This document shows, piece by piece, positions 23,301 to 35,437 of a DNA stretch of 64,000 bases. The number at the start of each line of letters is the position of its first letter. The stretch's first letter is position 1. The notes beneath the pieces are model-generated. The model had not been told where the DNA came from. It saw only the letters and a program-made list of their open reading frames with translations, and made no database searches. The position numbers were made by a program, and so were the translations under genes. Source of the stretch: Favolaschia claudopus (taxonomy: Eukaryota; Basidiomycota; Agaricomycetes; Agaricales; Mycenaceae); NCBI GenBank assembly GCA_037176885.1, contig JAWWNJ010000002.1, forward strand, positions 1,550,001 to 1,614,000, in the 5' to 3' direction.

Positions 23301-24387
23301 GCATAACATGAACTGTGAAATGGAAGAGAAGAAAACTTGCATAGTTCAAGACCACTGCCGATGTCTTTGGTCTCGCGATTAGTGAAGAACGAGCGGACGT
23401 TGAAGGGGTAGGACAAGCTGGGCTGAGCTCTGATAACGACGTTGAGAGCTAAGTAGACTGTCAGCACAAAGAGAAACCGGGATATTGGTGTCAGGAAACA
23501 AACCAGTTATCGCGGTCAAAACGGTGTTGTCGTGCGACCCCTTTCCTTGAATAAAACGGTGGAGGACTTCAGGGTTGATCTCGGCGACGTGGGTGAGTTT
23601 GATCTTGTAGACCTTGGGACCCTTGCCACTCGCAGAAGGAGACGCGTCGGAGAGAGTGACGTCGAACTGCTGAGAGCCGGTCGAGAACGGTAGCTTCTGG
23701 ATGCAGAATAAGTTCTTTCTACCATCATACACGCCGCGCGGGGAAAAACTGCAGCCAGGTTGAGCTCGAGAATGAAGAGAGTTGAAGTTAGTTCGGATGG
23801 ATTTACGTTTGCGGGGCGATGTCAAATTGCAGGCGACGGATCAAATCCATCTATGGACAGAAAGCGCATCAGCACAACGAATCTTATCTCGGTCGCAACT
23901 CACGGTCATTCGTGCAGGCAAAGTTTTTTCGGAGGGCGAGATGACCACTAGCAGACGTGCACGCTGAGCCAGAAGAACTTATAGAGAATTTGACGAACCG
24001 TCATAGTGGTCTGATCAAAGTACGTAGAAATGAGCAGGGGACGTGGCAAGTTGACGAAGAAACCACATACGAATGATTGAGTTCGGAATCGACGTAGCGA
24101 ACGAGTTGACCTGGATGGTCACTGGAGTGCCGCCGTTGGAAAAATCGGGTCTTCTGACACCGACCTAAGAAACGAGAGCACGAAGTGAATCAAACGTAGA
24201 CCGGTGAAAAGCACCACTCACGGTGGTAATGTGAGCTAGTTGACAAAGAGAAAGACGTGAGCATCGATCATCTACGTCGGGAAACGTAATCGTTAAACTA
24301 ACCAGCTGTACGTTCATTCAACGATCGTCGTTCATGAGTGGATAGTTCATCGATCAGACGGCTTGGTAGCGCACCTGGGGTAGACAT
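20307..24387 (-). pseudogene. Argonaute copy A, truncated in the PIWI domain
   Basis: Argonaute of the QDE-2 type, the small-RNA-binding protein of RNA silencing. It starts [20 protein letters not shown] at 24387 and splices into the N domain ([15 protein letters not shown]), [18 protein letters not shown] ([27 protein letters not shown] region), the linker and MID. PIWI opens with the first catalytic Asp ([14 protein letters not shown]) and the glutamate finger (SRQEMIEEL). After KKAAGTTAP the frame runs into unrelated sequence and stops at 20307-20309. The third and fourth catalytic positions are absent, so slicing is not expected. Its 5' exon is in frame, unlike copy B. A 514 bp MITE enlarges one intron. 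It could be a pseudogene or could make an inactive, RNA-binding truncated protein. Confidence 0.85.
20396..20909. mobile_element. 514 bp MITE with CACTGCATTCCG ends and AAT duplication
   Basis: The element starts CACTGCATTCCG at 20396 and ends with the inverted complement at 20909. It is flanked by AAT on both sides (20393-20395, 20910-20912). Subterminal zones contain repeated, partly palindromic GTAGACGAAG and GGCTACCT-like words. No coding capacity. The matching intron of the right-hand Argonaute copy has no insertion, which fixes the limits exactly. The 3-bp duplication would fit a PIF/Harbinger-type transposase, but the ends are not diagnostic. Confidence 0.85.
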
Positions 24388-24708
24388 GGAAAAGAGCCTC
24401 CGAGTTGAACCTGCCTGCACACGTAATAGACGCGTCCTAGCGCTTCATGAGCTGGAGAAATTTGCTTTGCCGCGGCTCCTTAGATGTATTGACAAATGCG
24501 ACGAATCCGAATGCGACGGCTGCTCAAGCGCTCAAGCTCGAAGGTCATTGTGCTGAGGCTCAGCCATTCATAGATATATTGGGCGCGACTCAGTTAAGAG
24601 ATCAAGAGGTTGGTCAACAGCCGGCATAGATGAATCACTTGTTAAACAGGCCCGTCGCTTTAGTCAGTCCCGGCTCGAGATACAGATACAATATTATATG
24701 CGTACAGC
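24388..24708. other. Spacer between Argonaute A and the SDR gene, with repeat R
   Basis: About 320 bp. Bases 24393-24538 are homologous to the complement of 35619-35729, the DNA between the right-hand Argonaute and the amidohydrolase gene, with about 85% identity by eye and an internal duplicated GCGACG-type insertion. So repeat R lies upstream of Argonaute A but downstream of Argonaute B. No gene seen. Confidence 0.75.
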
Positions 24709-25788
24709 TCAGGCCGTAGATCTGTAATTAGCGCAGTCGGGAGAGTCCCAACTTAAGAAGTTTCCGCTGAGTATCTTGTCAGCGTTCAGTGCCAAGGAAG
24801 CGATAACATGTCCAGGGTCATGCGCGTCGAGGAGCTTTCCATCCGCGTGGGCGGCGACGAACGTCTGATGGTCTTGAGCCTTTATAGAAGTGAGGAACAA
24901 TTGTGTGGCAATAATTGAACGGCACACATTCATGTGCTTCGCGCCGTCTTGCCTGAGCGCGGCTTGCATCTTGGGACCTCTTAGAACACAGTTCATGTTT
25001 GCCTAGAACACCAGATACTGACGTCTGTCTGCACCATGCCTGGGCGTAAAGCGACCGAGATAACGTCGGGTTCCTCTTCGGCCAGAGTTCTTGTTGGCGA
25101 CTGAGAACCTGACCCACAGGCCGAAACAGAACACATACCGGCAAAGCGAGTTCATTGCGGCCTTGCTGGCATTGTATGGACCCCAGCCAGCAGTTCCCTT
25201 GACAGCAGCCCCTGAGCTCACAAATACGACGCGGCCTACGATAGGGTTATAACAGGGTTGTGCTCTCCGATTGAGTGGATGGCATACCACCAAGAGCACT
25301 TTTGCGTAGAGCGGGCAGTGAATGCTTGAGGGCGACAATTAGCGAGAAGAAGTTGACATCAAAGTGGGTTTTCCAGTTCTCTAAAGGAGTATCGTCCCCA
25401 ATACGACACAGAGGCGCAAGAGTAGCAGCATTGAGCACGATTCCGTCAAGACCATTGAAGGTCGAGGTTGCCTGATCGATGGCACGAGCTACAGCTGCAT
25501 CATCGGTGCTGAGCCGCACCCAAAAATCAGTCGCAAGTAGGGCTTTCACTGCCGATAGACTAACACGTCGCCTTCAAGGACAACAAGAGAGTTTGACTCT
25601 GAGGCTAAAGCAAGAATTTCTGGAGTCTTGGTGCGAGATAAGGCGACTACATTGGCTTTAAATTTGCGGAGCAAGATGGTGGTTACAGCCAGTCCAATTC
25701 CCTAGCGAGGGCTGTGGCAAAGGTATCGGTTGAAGACGAGCAGCAAGTGTACCTTTGACGCGCCGGTTACGAGGATAGTGGCAGGCAT
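24709..25788 (-). CDS. Short-chain dehydrogenase/reductase
   Basis: NAD(P)-dependent oxidoreductase of the classical SDR fold, cytosolic, substrate unknown. It starts MPATILVTGASK at 25788 and joins GIGLAVTTILLRKF across an intron, giving the TGASxGIG cofactor motif. It continues LDGIVLNAATLAPL (NAA motif in place of NAG), ENWKTHFDVNFFSL, then the catalytic Ser and YxxxK in VVFVSSGAAVKGT and GPYNASKAAMNSL. The C-terminus ASLALNADKILSGNFLSWDS is typical of a fungal subgroup near yeast YIR035C. Four or more introns; stop 24709-24711. It lies in the spacer of the Argonaute palindrome. Confidence 0.85.
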
Positions 25789-25868
25789 CTCCCGAGTCGT
25801 GCAAAGTCGGAACTGGTCACGTAACGGCAGAGCTCAGCTTTCAATTATTTCCTTCCCCCAAAAAATAT

Positions 25869-27297
25869 ATGGTCCCCCGTCTAGGCCTCGCTCGTCTCGC
25901 TCGTCCTCGCCCGTCGTCGGCACTGGTTGCCTCTAATGCTTTCAGGGCACGCAGATATGCCTCGTCGGAGGCAGAGCACACCGTACGCGCTTTCCACCGC
26001 GTCCTCGTCATAATTTTTTGACACAGTTAAATTTTCTGCTAGATGACCGTCCGCGACGCCCTCAACGCAGCCATGGAAGAGGAGATGATTCGCGACGAGA
26101 AGGTCTTCATCATGGGCGAGGAAGTCGCGCGGTACAACGGTGCATACAAGGTCTTACTATTTGCTGTTGCGCGTTTTCGTTCTCTCAAACTATCTTATAG
26201 GTCACCAAGGGTCTCCTCGATAAATTTGGCGAGAAACGGGTAGTTGATACACCAATCACGGAAATGGGCTTTGCTGGGCTGGCCGTTGGCGCAGCATTAT
26301 CCGGTCTGCGGCCAATGCATGTTTACTTCTTTCGCGTCTTTTCTTCGTACCATCCGCTCACATCATGTTTCCTGCAGATGCGAGTTCATGACTTTCAACT
26401 TCGCCATGCAGGCTATTGACCAAATCGTCAACTCCGCCGGCAAAACTTACTACATGTCCGGCGGAAACGTACCGTGTCCTGTCGTGTTTCGCGGGCCAAA
26501 CGGCGCTGCCTCGGGTGTAGCCGCCCAGCACTCACAAGACTACGCCGCATGGTACGGGTCTGTACCCGGATTAAAAGTCGTCAGTCCTTGGAGTGCGGAA
26601 GACTGCAAGGGTTTACTCAAGGTCTGTAAATTCAAAGTCTTTCATATCGCCGTAAATTCAAACCATATATTCAGGCTGCAATTCGGGATCCCAACCCTGT
26701 CGTTTTCCTTGAGAACGAAATGCTTTACGGTGTCTCCTTCCCCATGTCTGCAGAAGCCATGTCCGACAATTTCACTCTCGAGATCGGCAAGTGCAAAGTT
26801 GAGCGTGAGGGCAGCGATGTTACCTTGGTCGCACACAGCAAGATGGTCACGCACAGTCTCGAGGCGGCAGATGCTTTAGCCAAGGAGGGAATCAAGGCGG
26901 AGGTCATCAATCTGCGGAGTATTCGTCCCCTCGATATCGACACCATCATCAAGTCGGTAAAGAAAACCAACAGGTCAGTCAAGAATAGCGTTTTCCGCCA
27001 TTTCTTTGACATGAATCTTCTCAGACTTGTGATCGTTGAGGGTGGCTTCCCGGCTTTCGGTGTGGGTAGCGAGATATGCGCTCAGATCGTAGAAAGCGAA
27101 GCCTTTGACTACTTGGATGCTCCCGTGGAGAGAGTTACCGGCGCAGACGTCCCCACACCGGTCAGTCGACCCATACATCTTTCATTTGCGTTGGCTGATT
27201 TCCTTGCCAGTACGCTACTAATCTTGAAGCCCTTTCTTTCCCGGACACTCCTCTTATCGTCAAGGTTGCGAAACGGGCACTTTATCGCACTAACTAG
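25869..27297 (+). CDS. PDB1: Pyruvate dehydrogenase E1 component, beta subunit
   Basis: Mitochondrial matrix enzyme; with the alpha subunit it decarboxylates pyruvate using thiamine diphosphate. The N-terminus [20 protein letters not shown] is an arginine-rich import sequence. The mature part begins [20 protein letters not shown], then [16 protein letters not shown] (the TPP-contacting Glu lies here), [51 protein letters not shown] and [15 protein letters not shown]. It ends [13 protein letters not shown] at 27295-27297. The third intron (26317-26377) must use a GC donor, because only that restores the invariant LRPICEFM. Six introns; complete. Confidence 0.95.
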
Positions 27298-27361
27298 TAC
27301 CTTTTAATTTTTTGTGGTTCCCTCATACAAAATTCTAGATTGCTTTGCACACATTTTTGTC

Positions 27362-29987
27362 TCAGTTCAATTCCTTTAACCGAATCCGTACCGCATTGGC
27401 GTGGGCTTCGAGACCCTCGCAATCCGCCAGCGTCGCCACAACAGGTCCGAGACCCCTCAAACCTGACTGCGTTATCTCTTGCGAAGTGATATGCTTCTGG
27501 AACGAGAGTGTATTCACGCCGCTGAACTGGCGTGCATATCCATTCGTAGGTAGGGTGTGGTTTGTTCCAGAGGCGTAGTCACCGCAGCTAGCATTCTTGG
27601 TGAGTATAATCCAAAGCTCAAGAGTTCGCTTCGTACCTTTCCGGCGAATACGGGCCAACGAACACACTTCCTGCGTTGTCTATGTACTTGACTTGCTCGC
27701 TGGCATTTTCCAAGTGCAGTATCAGATGTTCCGGAGCGTAATTGTTGGAAAACGCAATCGCCTCCTGAACAGATCTGGTCTTGACAATGATGCTTTTGCT
27801 GACCGACTTGCGCACAATATCCACGCGCGAAAGGGCATGCGCTTGTACATCCACCTCTTTCTCGATCTCTGCCAATTTGGCTTCGTCCAAGTCCACTGCA
27901 ACGAGCACAACCTGCGAGTCCACTCCATGCTCGGCCTGGGACAACAAGTCGGCAGCGACGAACCCAGGATTCGCCGTGTAGTCTGCGATAACCTAAAGAT
28001 GAATTCGTTCGACAATGTGACGGCTTGTGCAGGAGAATGAACTCACAAGGACCTCTGAAGGACCGGCGGGCATATCGATAGACACCAACGCATCTGTATC
28101 GTTCTGCACCAGCATTTTTGCGGCCGTAACCCACTGGTTTCCGGGCCCAAATATCTTGTCGACCTTGGGGACAGACTCGGTTCCATAGGCGAGTGCGGCG
28201 ACAGCTTGCGCACCGCCTGCCTTGAGAACAGCCGAAGCGCCAACGAGATTTGCGACATACATGACCTCGGGCGAAATGCTACCGTCAGGGCGCGGAGGCG
28301 TGGCAAGCACGATTTCTCGACAGCCAGCGACTTGAGCGGGAATACCGAGCATCAGTGCGGTCGAGGGGAGGATAGCGGTACCACCGGGCACGTAGAGCCC
28401 TACGCGCGCTATGGGTCGAGCGAAGCGTGAGCAGACAACTCCAGGCATCGTCTCGACGCGGAGGGTCGCGCCGTCTGCTTGGGCTTCATGGAATTTTTTG
28501 ATGTTGGCGTAGGCTGTTTTGATTGCTTCGCCGACTTCGCGTTCAACCGCCATTGTTTCCGCTGCGAAAGGCGGGAATACGACGGTGGATGTGAGTTTTG
28601 CCTTGTCAAATTTGGCAGTGAGTTCGAGAAGAGCTGCGTCTCCCCGGGAACGAACGTCGTCGACGATGGGTTTCACTTTGTTCATCATTTCTTCCGATTT
28701 GAGAACAGGGCGGCGGAGTAAGCCATTACGCTCCTCTGGAGGGGTAACCGCAAGGTCGTAAGAGCGCATACGGATGGGACCATCCTCCACAGTCGCATCA
28801 CGGGTTTTTGGGGATGAGGGGGGTGCACTCTGCTTCTGGGACCACTCCGGCTTTGCATTGCCAGTCCTACGCGTGACTCTTCGGGCCTTTCGATCAAGAG
28901 AGGTTTCTATATCGGAGATACCAACCCCCGCAGCAATACATTTCGTTAGTGCAAAATAAAACAGGTCGGCAGCTTCGAACGCAACATCTGCCTTCTGCTC
29001 TGCTCTGCATAGCTCATCGGCCTCTTCCATGATCTTTGCGCGCAGAAGCTCGGGATCATTGAAGAGTCGCTTCGTGTACGATCCTTCCGGAGCAGACTGG
29101 AAGCGTGACCGAAGAGTACTCTCCAAAGCCGGTAGCCCGCTCATCTCGCCAAAACAAGAGGCCCGGTTCAAGTGACAGAACCCTGCGCCATGCTGAACCA
29201 CCCGGAATTCGAGGCTGTCAGAGTCGCAATCTATTCGAATGCTGACAATATCCTGAGTAGCTCCGGAAGTTTCACCCTTACGCCACAGTCCGTGTTTCCT
29301 CGACTGGTAGACACCTTTGCCTGTGAGTATACTCTCCTTGACCGATTCGGTTGAAGAGTACACAAGGCCTAGGGAGTGACCTGTTTCTGTTGAAACGACG
29401 GTGGGGAACAGACCGTCTGGGCGATCGGATACGATGGGAGCAAGGAACGCGTCCGCTATATTGAGTTTTGATGCCGAAGATGGGGAGAGTGTGAGCTGAG
29501 AGACGGGAAGTACGGGAGTCGCCCCGATACCCAGTAATCCACGAATTAACGAGCTCGTGGGGGAGACAGACGAGTTGGAGAGGACATGAATGGCAGATCC
29601 AGTGAAGAATTTAGATATAGATGCAATCAAATCCAAGTCGATGGCTGGGGTTTTCAGTAGCACACCAGAAACTCCATTCCGCACTTTGTCCGAAACTGCG
29701 CTGATATTCGCCACATCTAGCATGAGCAACAGTCGATCGGAAGAGATAAGTTCAATGAGCTCCTTGGCCCATGAGAGGGGGACGATGAGTTTGTCAACGC
29801 CATTATCCAGCCAAGAAACAGCTTCATCTAGAACGAAAGGTCGATCGTGTTCAACGAGGATGAAGGAATGGGCTGGAAGGGGGAGAGACGAAGATCTCGA
29901 GGCGAGAAATGCGATAGGGCCTATCCGCGCGAGAGATTCTAGCAATGCATCTTCTTGCTCGTCAAATAGAGGCAAAAACACAGACAT
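27362..29987 (-). CDS. HIS4: Trifunctional histidine biosynthesis protein HIS4
   Basis: One chain with three activities in histidine synthesis: phosphoribosyl-AMP cyclohydrolase, phosphoribosyl-ATP pyrophosphohydrolase and histidinol dehydrogenase. It starts [20 protein letters not shown]. The cyclohydrolase part shows [14 protein letters not shown] and the metal-binding [13 protein letters not shown]. The pyrophosphohydrolase part shows [17 protein letters not shown] and [10 protein letters not shown]. The dehydrogenase part follows ([43 protein letters not shown] and, after an intron near 27994, [14 protein letters not shown]). The C-terminal exon ends RIRLKELN at 27362. The 5' two thirds is one exon of 664 codons. 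It is convergent with PDB1, with 64 bp between stops. Confidence 0.95.
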
Positions 29988-30824
29988 GACTTGACTCGCG
30001 AAAAGCGTTAAGTGTCCTTCCTTTTCGGGAATTTTACGATTTTGTCATCGGCCGAAGGTCCGATCAGGGACTACACGACCACATGATGTAGACGCGTCTT
30101 CACTTAATCGTCCTTCCCACCACGATTTGAAAGATGAGAATATGATCGAGGTACGCAATTATGTTCAGGTACCTCCTCTCTACTCGTTTTGCGGCTTGTG
30201 AGAGACCAATCCAGGATCGATGGCGACTGCCGCGTCAAGATCACTGCAGATACCACGCCGGAGTCTCTCAGCCTCAGGCCTGAGGTAAGGGTTGCACTTC
30301 ACGAGCCTCAGGCTCGACTAATATCGGAGAGCCACATGTGCGATGATATCGCGGCTGTTCCGACCCTGAACGTTAATTCGAATATCAAGCCAGCAGGATT
30401 TTGACACTCTGGGAGCGCCTACATCAGAGTTCATGCGATGCGAAATCTGACCCGTTTATGAACTCTGTCCTTTGTTCAATTTCTTCCCGCTCCGCAAAAT
30501 CGGCAAAATTCTTGGAAGAATTATACAGCGAGAGTTGAAGGCAGAGAGACGGGTTAGAAATGGTGAAAAATACAAAATATGCTGTGGAGTGTTGAAGCCG
30601 GCATAGACAAAATTTGGCGGTGAACCTTAATAGTGTCTTCTATCAATTCGATGTACCGTGCTTCGAAATAGCTCAAGTTCCTGTCATGTCAACCAGAGCA
30701 CACAACATGTCAGAGACTATCCTTTAAAGCGCAGAGCCAAATTGAGAGCGAGCTTTCTGTTGCGCACTTTACCTTCAAGCTTCAAGACTTGCCCGCCGCG
30801 ACACCTCAAATTCCAATCTTTTCT
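29988..30824. other. Divergent intergenic stretch, HIS4 and Argonaute B promoters
   Basis: About 840 bp between two divergent genes. Contains a CTCAGCCTCAGGCCTGAGG partial palindrome near 30267-30285 and an inverted GAGCCTCAGGCTCG at 30303-30316. No coding sequence recognised, and no similarity seen to the promoter side of Argonaute copy A. Confidence 0.45.
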
Positions 30825-33800
30825 ATGTCTACCCCAGGTGCGCTACCAGTCCGATTGATCGATGAAGTTTTCCACTCATGAACGACGATCGTGTATAGCT
30901 GGTTAGCTCAACGGTTATGTTTCCCGACGCAGATGCTCAATGCTCACGTCTTTCTCTTTGTTAACTAGCTCACATTACCACTGTGAGTCGTGCTTTTTTC
31001 ACTGGTCTACATTTGATTCACTTCATGCTCTCGTTTCTTAGGTCGGTGTCAGAAGACCCGATTTTTCCAACGGCGGCACTCCAGTGACCATCCAGGTCAA
31101 CTCGTTCGCTACGTCGATTCCGAACTCAATCATTCGTATGTGGTTTCTTCGTCAACTTGCCACGTCCCCTGCTCATTTCTATGTACTTTGATCAGACCAC
31201 TATGACGGTTCGTTAAATTCTCTGTAAGCTCTTCTGGCTCATGTCCGCTAGTGGTCATCTCGCCGTCGGAAAAAACTTTGCCTGCACGAATGACCGTAAG
31301 TTGCGACCGAGATAAGATTCGCGTTGTGCTGATGCGCTTTCTGTCCATAGATGGACTTGATCCGTCGCTTGCAATTCGACATCGCACCGCAAACGTAAAT
31401 CCATCCGAACTCTCTTCATTCTCGAGCTCACCTGGCTGCAGCTTCACGCCGCGCGGTGTGTATGACGGCAGGAAGAACTTGTTCTGCATCCAGAAGCTAC
31501 CGTTCTCGACCGGCTCTCAGCAGTTCGACGTCACTCTCTCCGACGGGTCTCCTTCTGCGAGTGGCAAGGGTCCCAAGGTCTACAAGATCAAACTCACCCA
31601 CGTCGCCGAGATCAACCCTGAAGTCCTCCACCGTTTTATTCAAGGAAAGGGGTCGCACGACAACACCGTTTTGACCGCGATAACTGGTTTGTTTCCTGAC
31701 ACCAATATCCCGGTTTCTCTTTGTGCTGACAGTCTACTTAGCTCTCAACGTCGTTATCAGAGCTCAGCCCAGCTTGTCCTACCCCTTCAACGTCCGCTCG
31801 TTCTTCACTAATCGCGAGACCAAAGACATCGGCAGTGGTCTTGAACTATGCAAGTTTTCTTCTCTTCCATTTCACAGTTCATGTTATGCTGATGTGGATT
31901 CTCTCTAGGGCGCGGCTATTTCCAGTCGGTTCGTCCTGGGATTGGCAAAATGCTCATAAACGTGGATATCTCGACGGGGACGATGTACAAAGCGGTATGC
32001 ACTTCATTAACGACTGTTGTCTTTGTGGCGGACCTGCTCATCACGAATACAGGGGAAGCTTCTCACTCTCTGTTTAGAATTCATGAAGAAAAACCATCCC
32101 AACGCTCTGAGTCCTACCCACGGCCTGCCCGACCGGGAGCGAATTCGCCTGCAGAGGTTCATCAGCGGCATCCGCATCCACACCACACACCTCGGCCCCG
32201 ATGGCCAGAAGCACACCACCCCGCGAGTGTTGAAGAAGCTTAGCTCCGCTCCCGCCAACAAGCTCACCTTCACCATGCGCGAAGGTAAAACAATGACCGT
32301 CGCCGAATACTTCCAACAGACTCAAAACAAGCCTCTACAATTTCCCGACGTGATCTGCGCCGAGGTGAGTGTCTCACTTTTTGCTGCTCATCTTCATCTC
32401 AATCTCTCATACAGGTTGGCTCCGGAGCTCTCATTCCGCTCGGTAAGTAGCGGTCGTTTTCTGTTCTTTCCTCTTTTGACATTCTTTTCAGAATTGTGCG
32501 AGGTCCCGCCTGGCCAGCTCATGCGCAAGCAGGTTCCTCCCGAGAAGACCAAGGACGTGTAAGTGCTCGACTGCTATGACTACACTTAGGCTGATATGTG
32601 CGTTTTCTAGCCTCGACTTCGCGACGAAGAAGCCTCTTGACCGTCTCTCGAGCATCAAGAAAGGCTTGGATGTTCTGGCTTACGGTCAATCCGAGTATGT
32701 CCGTCAATTCCAAATGAACGTCGACCACGCTTCTGGCCCTCTTCGAGTTCAAGCAAGAGTCCTCAAGCCGCCGATGCTCAAGTATGGCCCTGGTTCTCGT
32801 CAGTTGACCATTGTGAGTGACATTTTAGGAGCTTGATCTTTCGCTCAAGGTTCTTGTTAGACTCCTCGAGACGGTGCGTGGAACATGGTTGACAAACGAT
32901 TCTTCAAGCCCGTCGTCATCGAGCGATGGGTTGTTGTGGTCTACGAGCGGGAGAATCGATTCAACAACCAGGCCGCGCAAGACATGATCAGTGTGTTTGT
33001 CCCACATTCCAGTTTTCATTCAATCTCATTGTCGTTGCGAAGACGGTCTTTGTGCTAGTTGCCGCGACGTCGGTTCGTTAACACTCGCTTTCTTCACCGT
33101 GAATCAATTTAACAACCATCTCTTTCAGGCATCAAGCTAGCACCTACGAAATTCGTCTTCTGGGAGAACGGCCAGGGACGTATTGCCGATCAACTGAGGG
33201 TCTGTCGACTTGCACTTTCACTGCATGCCAACGCTGATACCCCCTTTCTTTTCAGGCTGCGGGCGCTGCTTGCGCAAAGCAAATGGGAAAGGGGCCTCAA
33301 TTGATGTTGGTGGTGCTGGTCAGTCAAGATCTACCTCTCGTGCATGCTACTGTGTTCTTACCCAAACCCGTTTAGCCTGAAGGTGGTAATGATATCTACA
33401 CGAACGTCAAGCACTTTGGGGACATCACTGTATGTGCCTTTCTGTTACTTTTTGTCGCAGTTTCGGCTGATGTTGACTACAGATGGGCGTCGCAACTCAA
33501 TGCCTCAAGGTATTTCGTGGCCAATCTCGTCGAACAGACATCCTTACTGTTCCCAGTCCTCCAAGTGCTTCCGTGCCAAGCCCCAGTACTGTCAGTGCAC
33601 TTCTTTTGTAGCTTTTTGCGGTTCTTGAACTGACGGTCTTCTACGTCAGATGCTAATGTTTGCCTCAAGTATGTTCTACTTCCGGCAGGGTTAACGTGGA
33701 GCATTCAATTTTTTCTTTGCCCAGGATCAATGTGAAATTGGGGGGCATCAACACCATTCCAGGTTTGTTCATTCATCTTGCAAAGACCGCATCTCACCAA

Positions 33801-35437
33801 TCTTTCGTAGACCCGAGCTCGGTTGGTGTGCTGACTGATCCCCACAACCCGACTATCGTCATGGGTGCGTTTTCTTTCGTCTGTGCTTCTGGTTATTCAA
33901 GTCTGACCGTTTTTCCAGGCGGTGCGTTCAAGCTCATGCTCGCGGCTTTTCCCATTTTTTTCGAGGTCGCTGACATGTTTGTTTCGTCGGAATATAGCTG
34001 ATGTGAGTCGCACCGTCTTACTGTTTCCTTTGTTGCTAAGGTGTGTTTCCTAGGTCATTCACCCTGCGCCTGGTTCCGAGGGGCGTCCGTCGTTTACGTC
34101 TCTCGTCGCGAACGTCGACTCGGACACTGCCAAGTATGTTGCCGCCTCTCGCGTCCAGACTTCCCGCCAGGAGATGATCGAGGAGCTTGAGGGTATGGCT
34201 CAACACTGCCTTGGCATGTATATGAGGTTCGTCTCGAGTTGAATTTGGTGCGAATCTCACTCGCTCACTTATTCTGAAAGATATCGCGAGATGGCTGAGA
34301 AGAAGGCTGCGGGAACCACCGCCCCGAAACGCATCATCTTCTACCGCGGTTCGTTCATCCTTGCCTTGCTTGTTATCTCGCCACTGAGTATCCGATTCAG
34401 ACGGCGTGTCGGAGGGCCAGTTCAAGCAGGTTCTCGAGCAAGGTTTGCCACACCCTGCGTTTTCCCCTTCTTCATTTGTTGACTTTTCTGCAGAGCTTCC
34501 GCTTATCAAGAGTTCGTGGCTATCTATGCCTCGCGTATCGCAACTCGACCTTTTTCGCAGAGGCTTGCGCCAACCTCAAGATCAACCCTAAAATCACGAT
34601 CATCGTTGTCGGCAAGGTACGTCTCTCTTTCCCCAACTCGCATTCCCTCACTGACAATCTGCCACAGCGTCACCATGTTCGGTACGACTTGAACTTTCTC
34701 TCCACCGCTTCGTCCAACAAGACTCTGCAGATTCTTCCCGATCAACGAGCGCGAGGCGGATAGAAGTGGGAACTGTAGAGCAGGCATGAAGATACCCGCG
34801 CATCTGCGTCTTTGACCTCTAATCGTAAAGTAGGCACCGTCGTGGATCGCGACATTGCTCATCCTACCGAGTTCGACTTCTACCTTCAGTCCCACGGCGG
34901 GCTGTTGGGTGAGTTCCTCTACCTCATCTCTTGATTAGCGCTCACCTGACCATTCTACAGGCACTAGTCGTCCTGCACATTACTCGGTGCTGTACGATGT
35001 ACGTGTTTTCTTTATCTCATCCTTTGTACGGGCCCAACCCCTGACCATTTCTCAGGAAAACAACTTCAGGTTTAGATCAGTTGTTTTGAATCACCTCGCC
35101 TATTGACCACCTTGTAGTGCTGACGCGTTGCAATCGTTGTCTTTTGCTCTCTGCCACGTCTATGCTCGCTCGACGCGTTCCGTCTCGATCCCCGCTCCGG
35201 TATATTGTACGCGCTACCTTTCATCCACTTGATGTTCTTTCCACTGAAGGACCTTTTCTAGATGCTGACATTGTGTGCTCAAGGGCGAAGAATCACTACG
35301 ATCCTCAAGGCACAGTCGATTTCAGCGACTCCGCAACCCAAGCCGATGAAGGTCAGGCGGCCAGCTCCCTCGAGGCCTTCCAGAGAGGATTCCGCCCCCT
35401 ACACCAATCGCAGTCGACTCTGATGTATTTTTCATGA
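30825..35437 (+). CDS. AGO: Argonaute copy B, complete PIWI domain, first exon frameshifted
   Basis: Argonaute of the QDE-2 type, effector of small-RNA silencing. Domains run N, PAZ, MID, PIWI over roughly 20 exons. PIWI shows all four catalytic positions: [10 protein letters not shown] (Asp), SRQEMIEEL (Glu finger), [10 protein letters not shown] (Asp) and, after an intron, [11 protein letters not shown] (Asp where animals have His). DEDD tetrads occur in active fungal Argonautes. Also intact are [13 protein letters not shown] and [18 protein letters not shown]. It ends STLMYFS, the Argonaute-type aromatic tail. The ATG at 30825 matches copy A's start, but one extra base leads to a stop at 30879-30881. 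The true 5' exon may lie elsewhere, or the gene may be newly broken. The remainder is fully spliceable. Confidence 0.85.

Larger units (their letters stand above)
19845..24387 (-). repeat. Left arm of a large imperfect Argonaute palindrome
   Basis: Inverted counterpart of 30825-35616. In the core (about 20963-23705) position p matches the complement of position 55190-p with no indel. I found one mismatch there (23644 versus 31546, Ala versus Gly). Outside the core the arms differ by many substitutions and indels. The spacer is about 6.4 kb. Confidence 0.92.

Noticed and set aside
30267..30316. CCTGAGG-type palindromes as an operator
   Set aside because: Short, GC-typical words with no second copy at related promoters, so no support for regulation.
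34036..34509. A 157-codon minus-strand frame inside Argonaute B
   Set aside because: It is the antisense of confirmed PIWI exons and introns and is broken in copy A.
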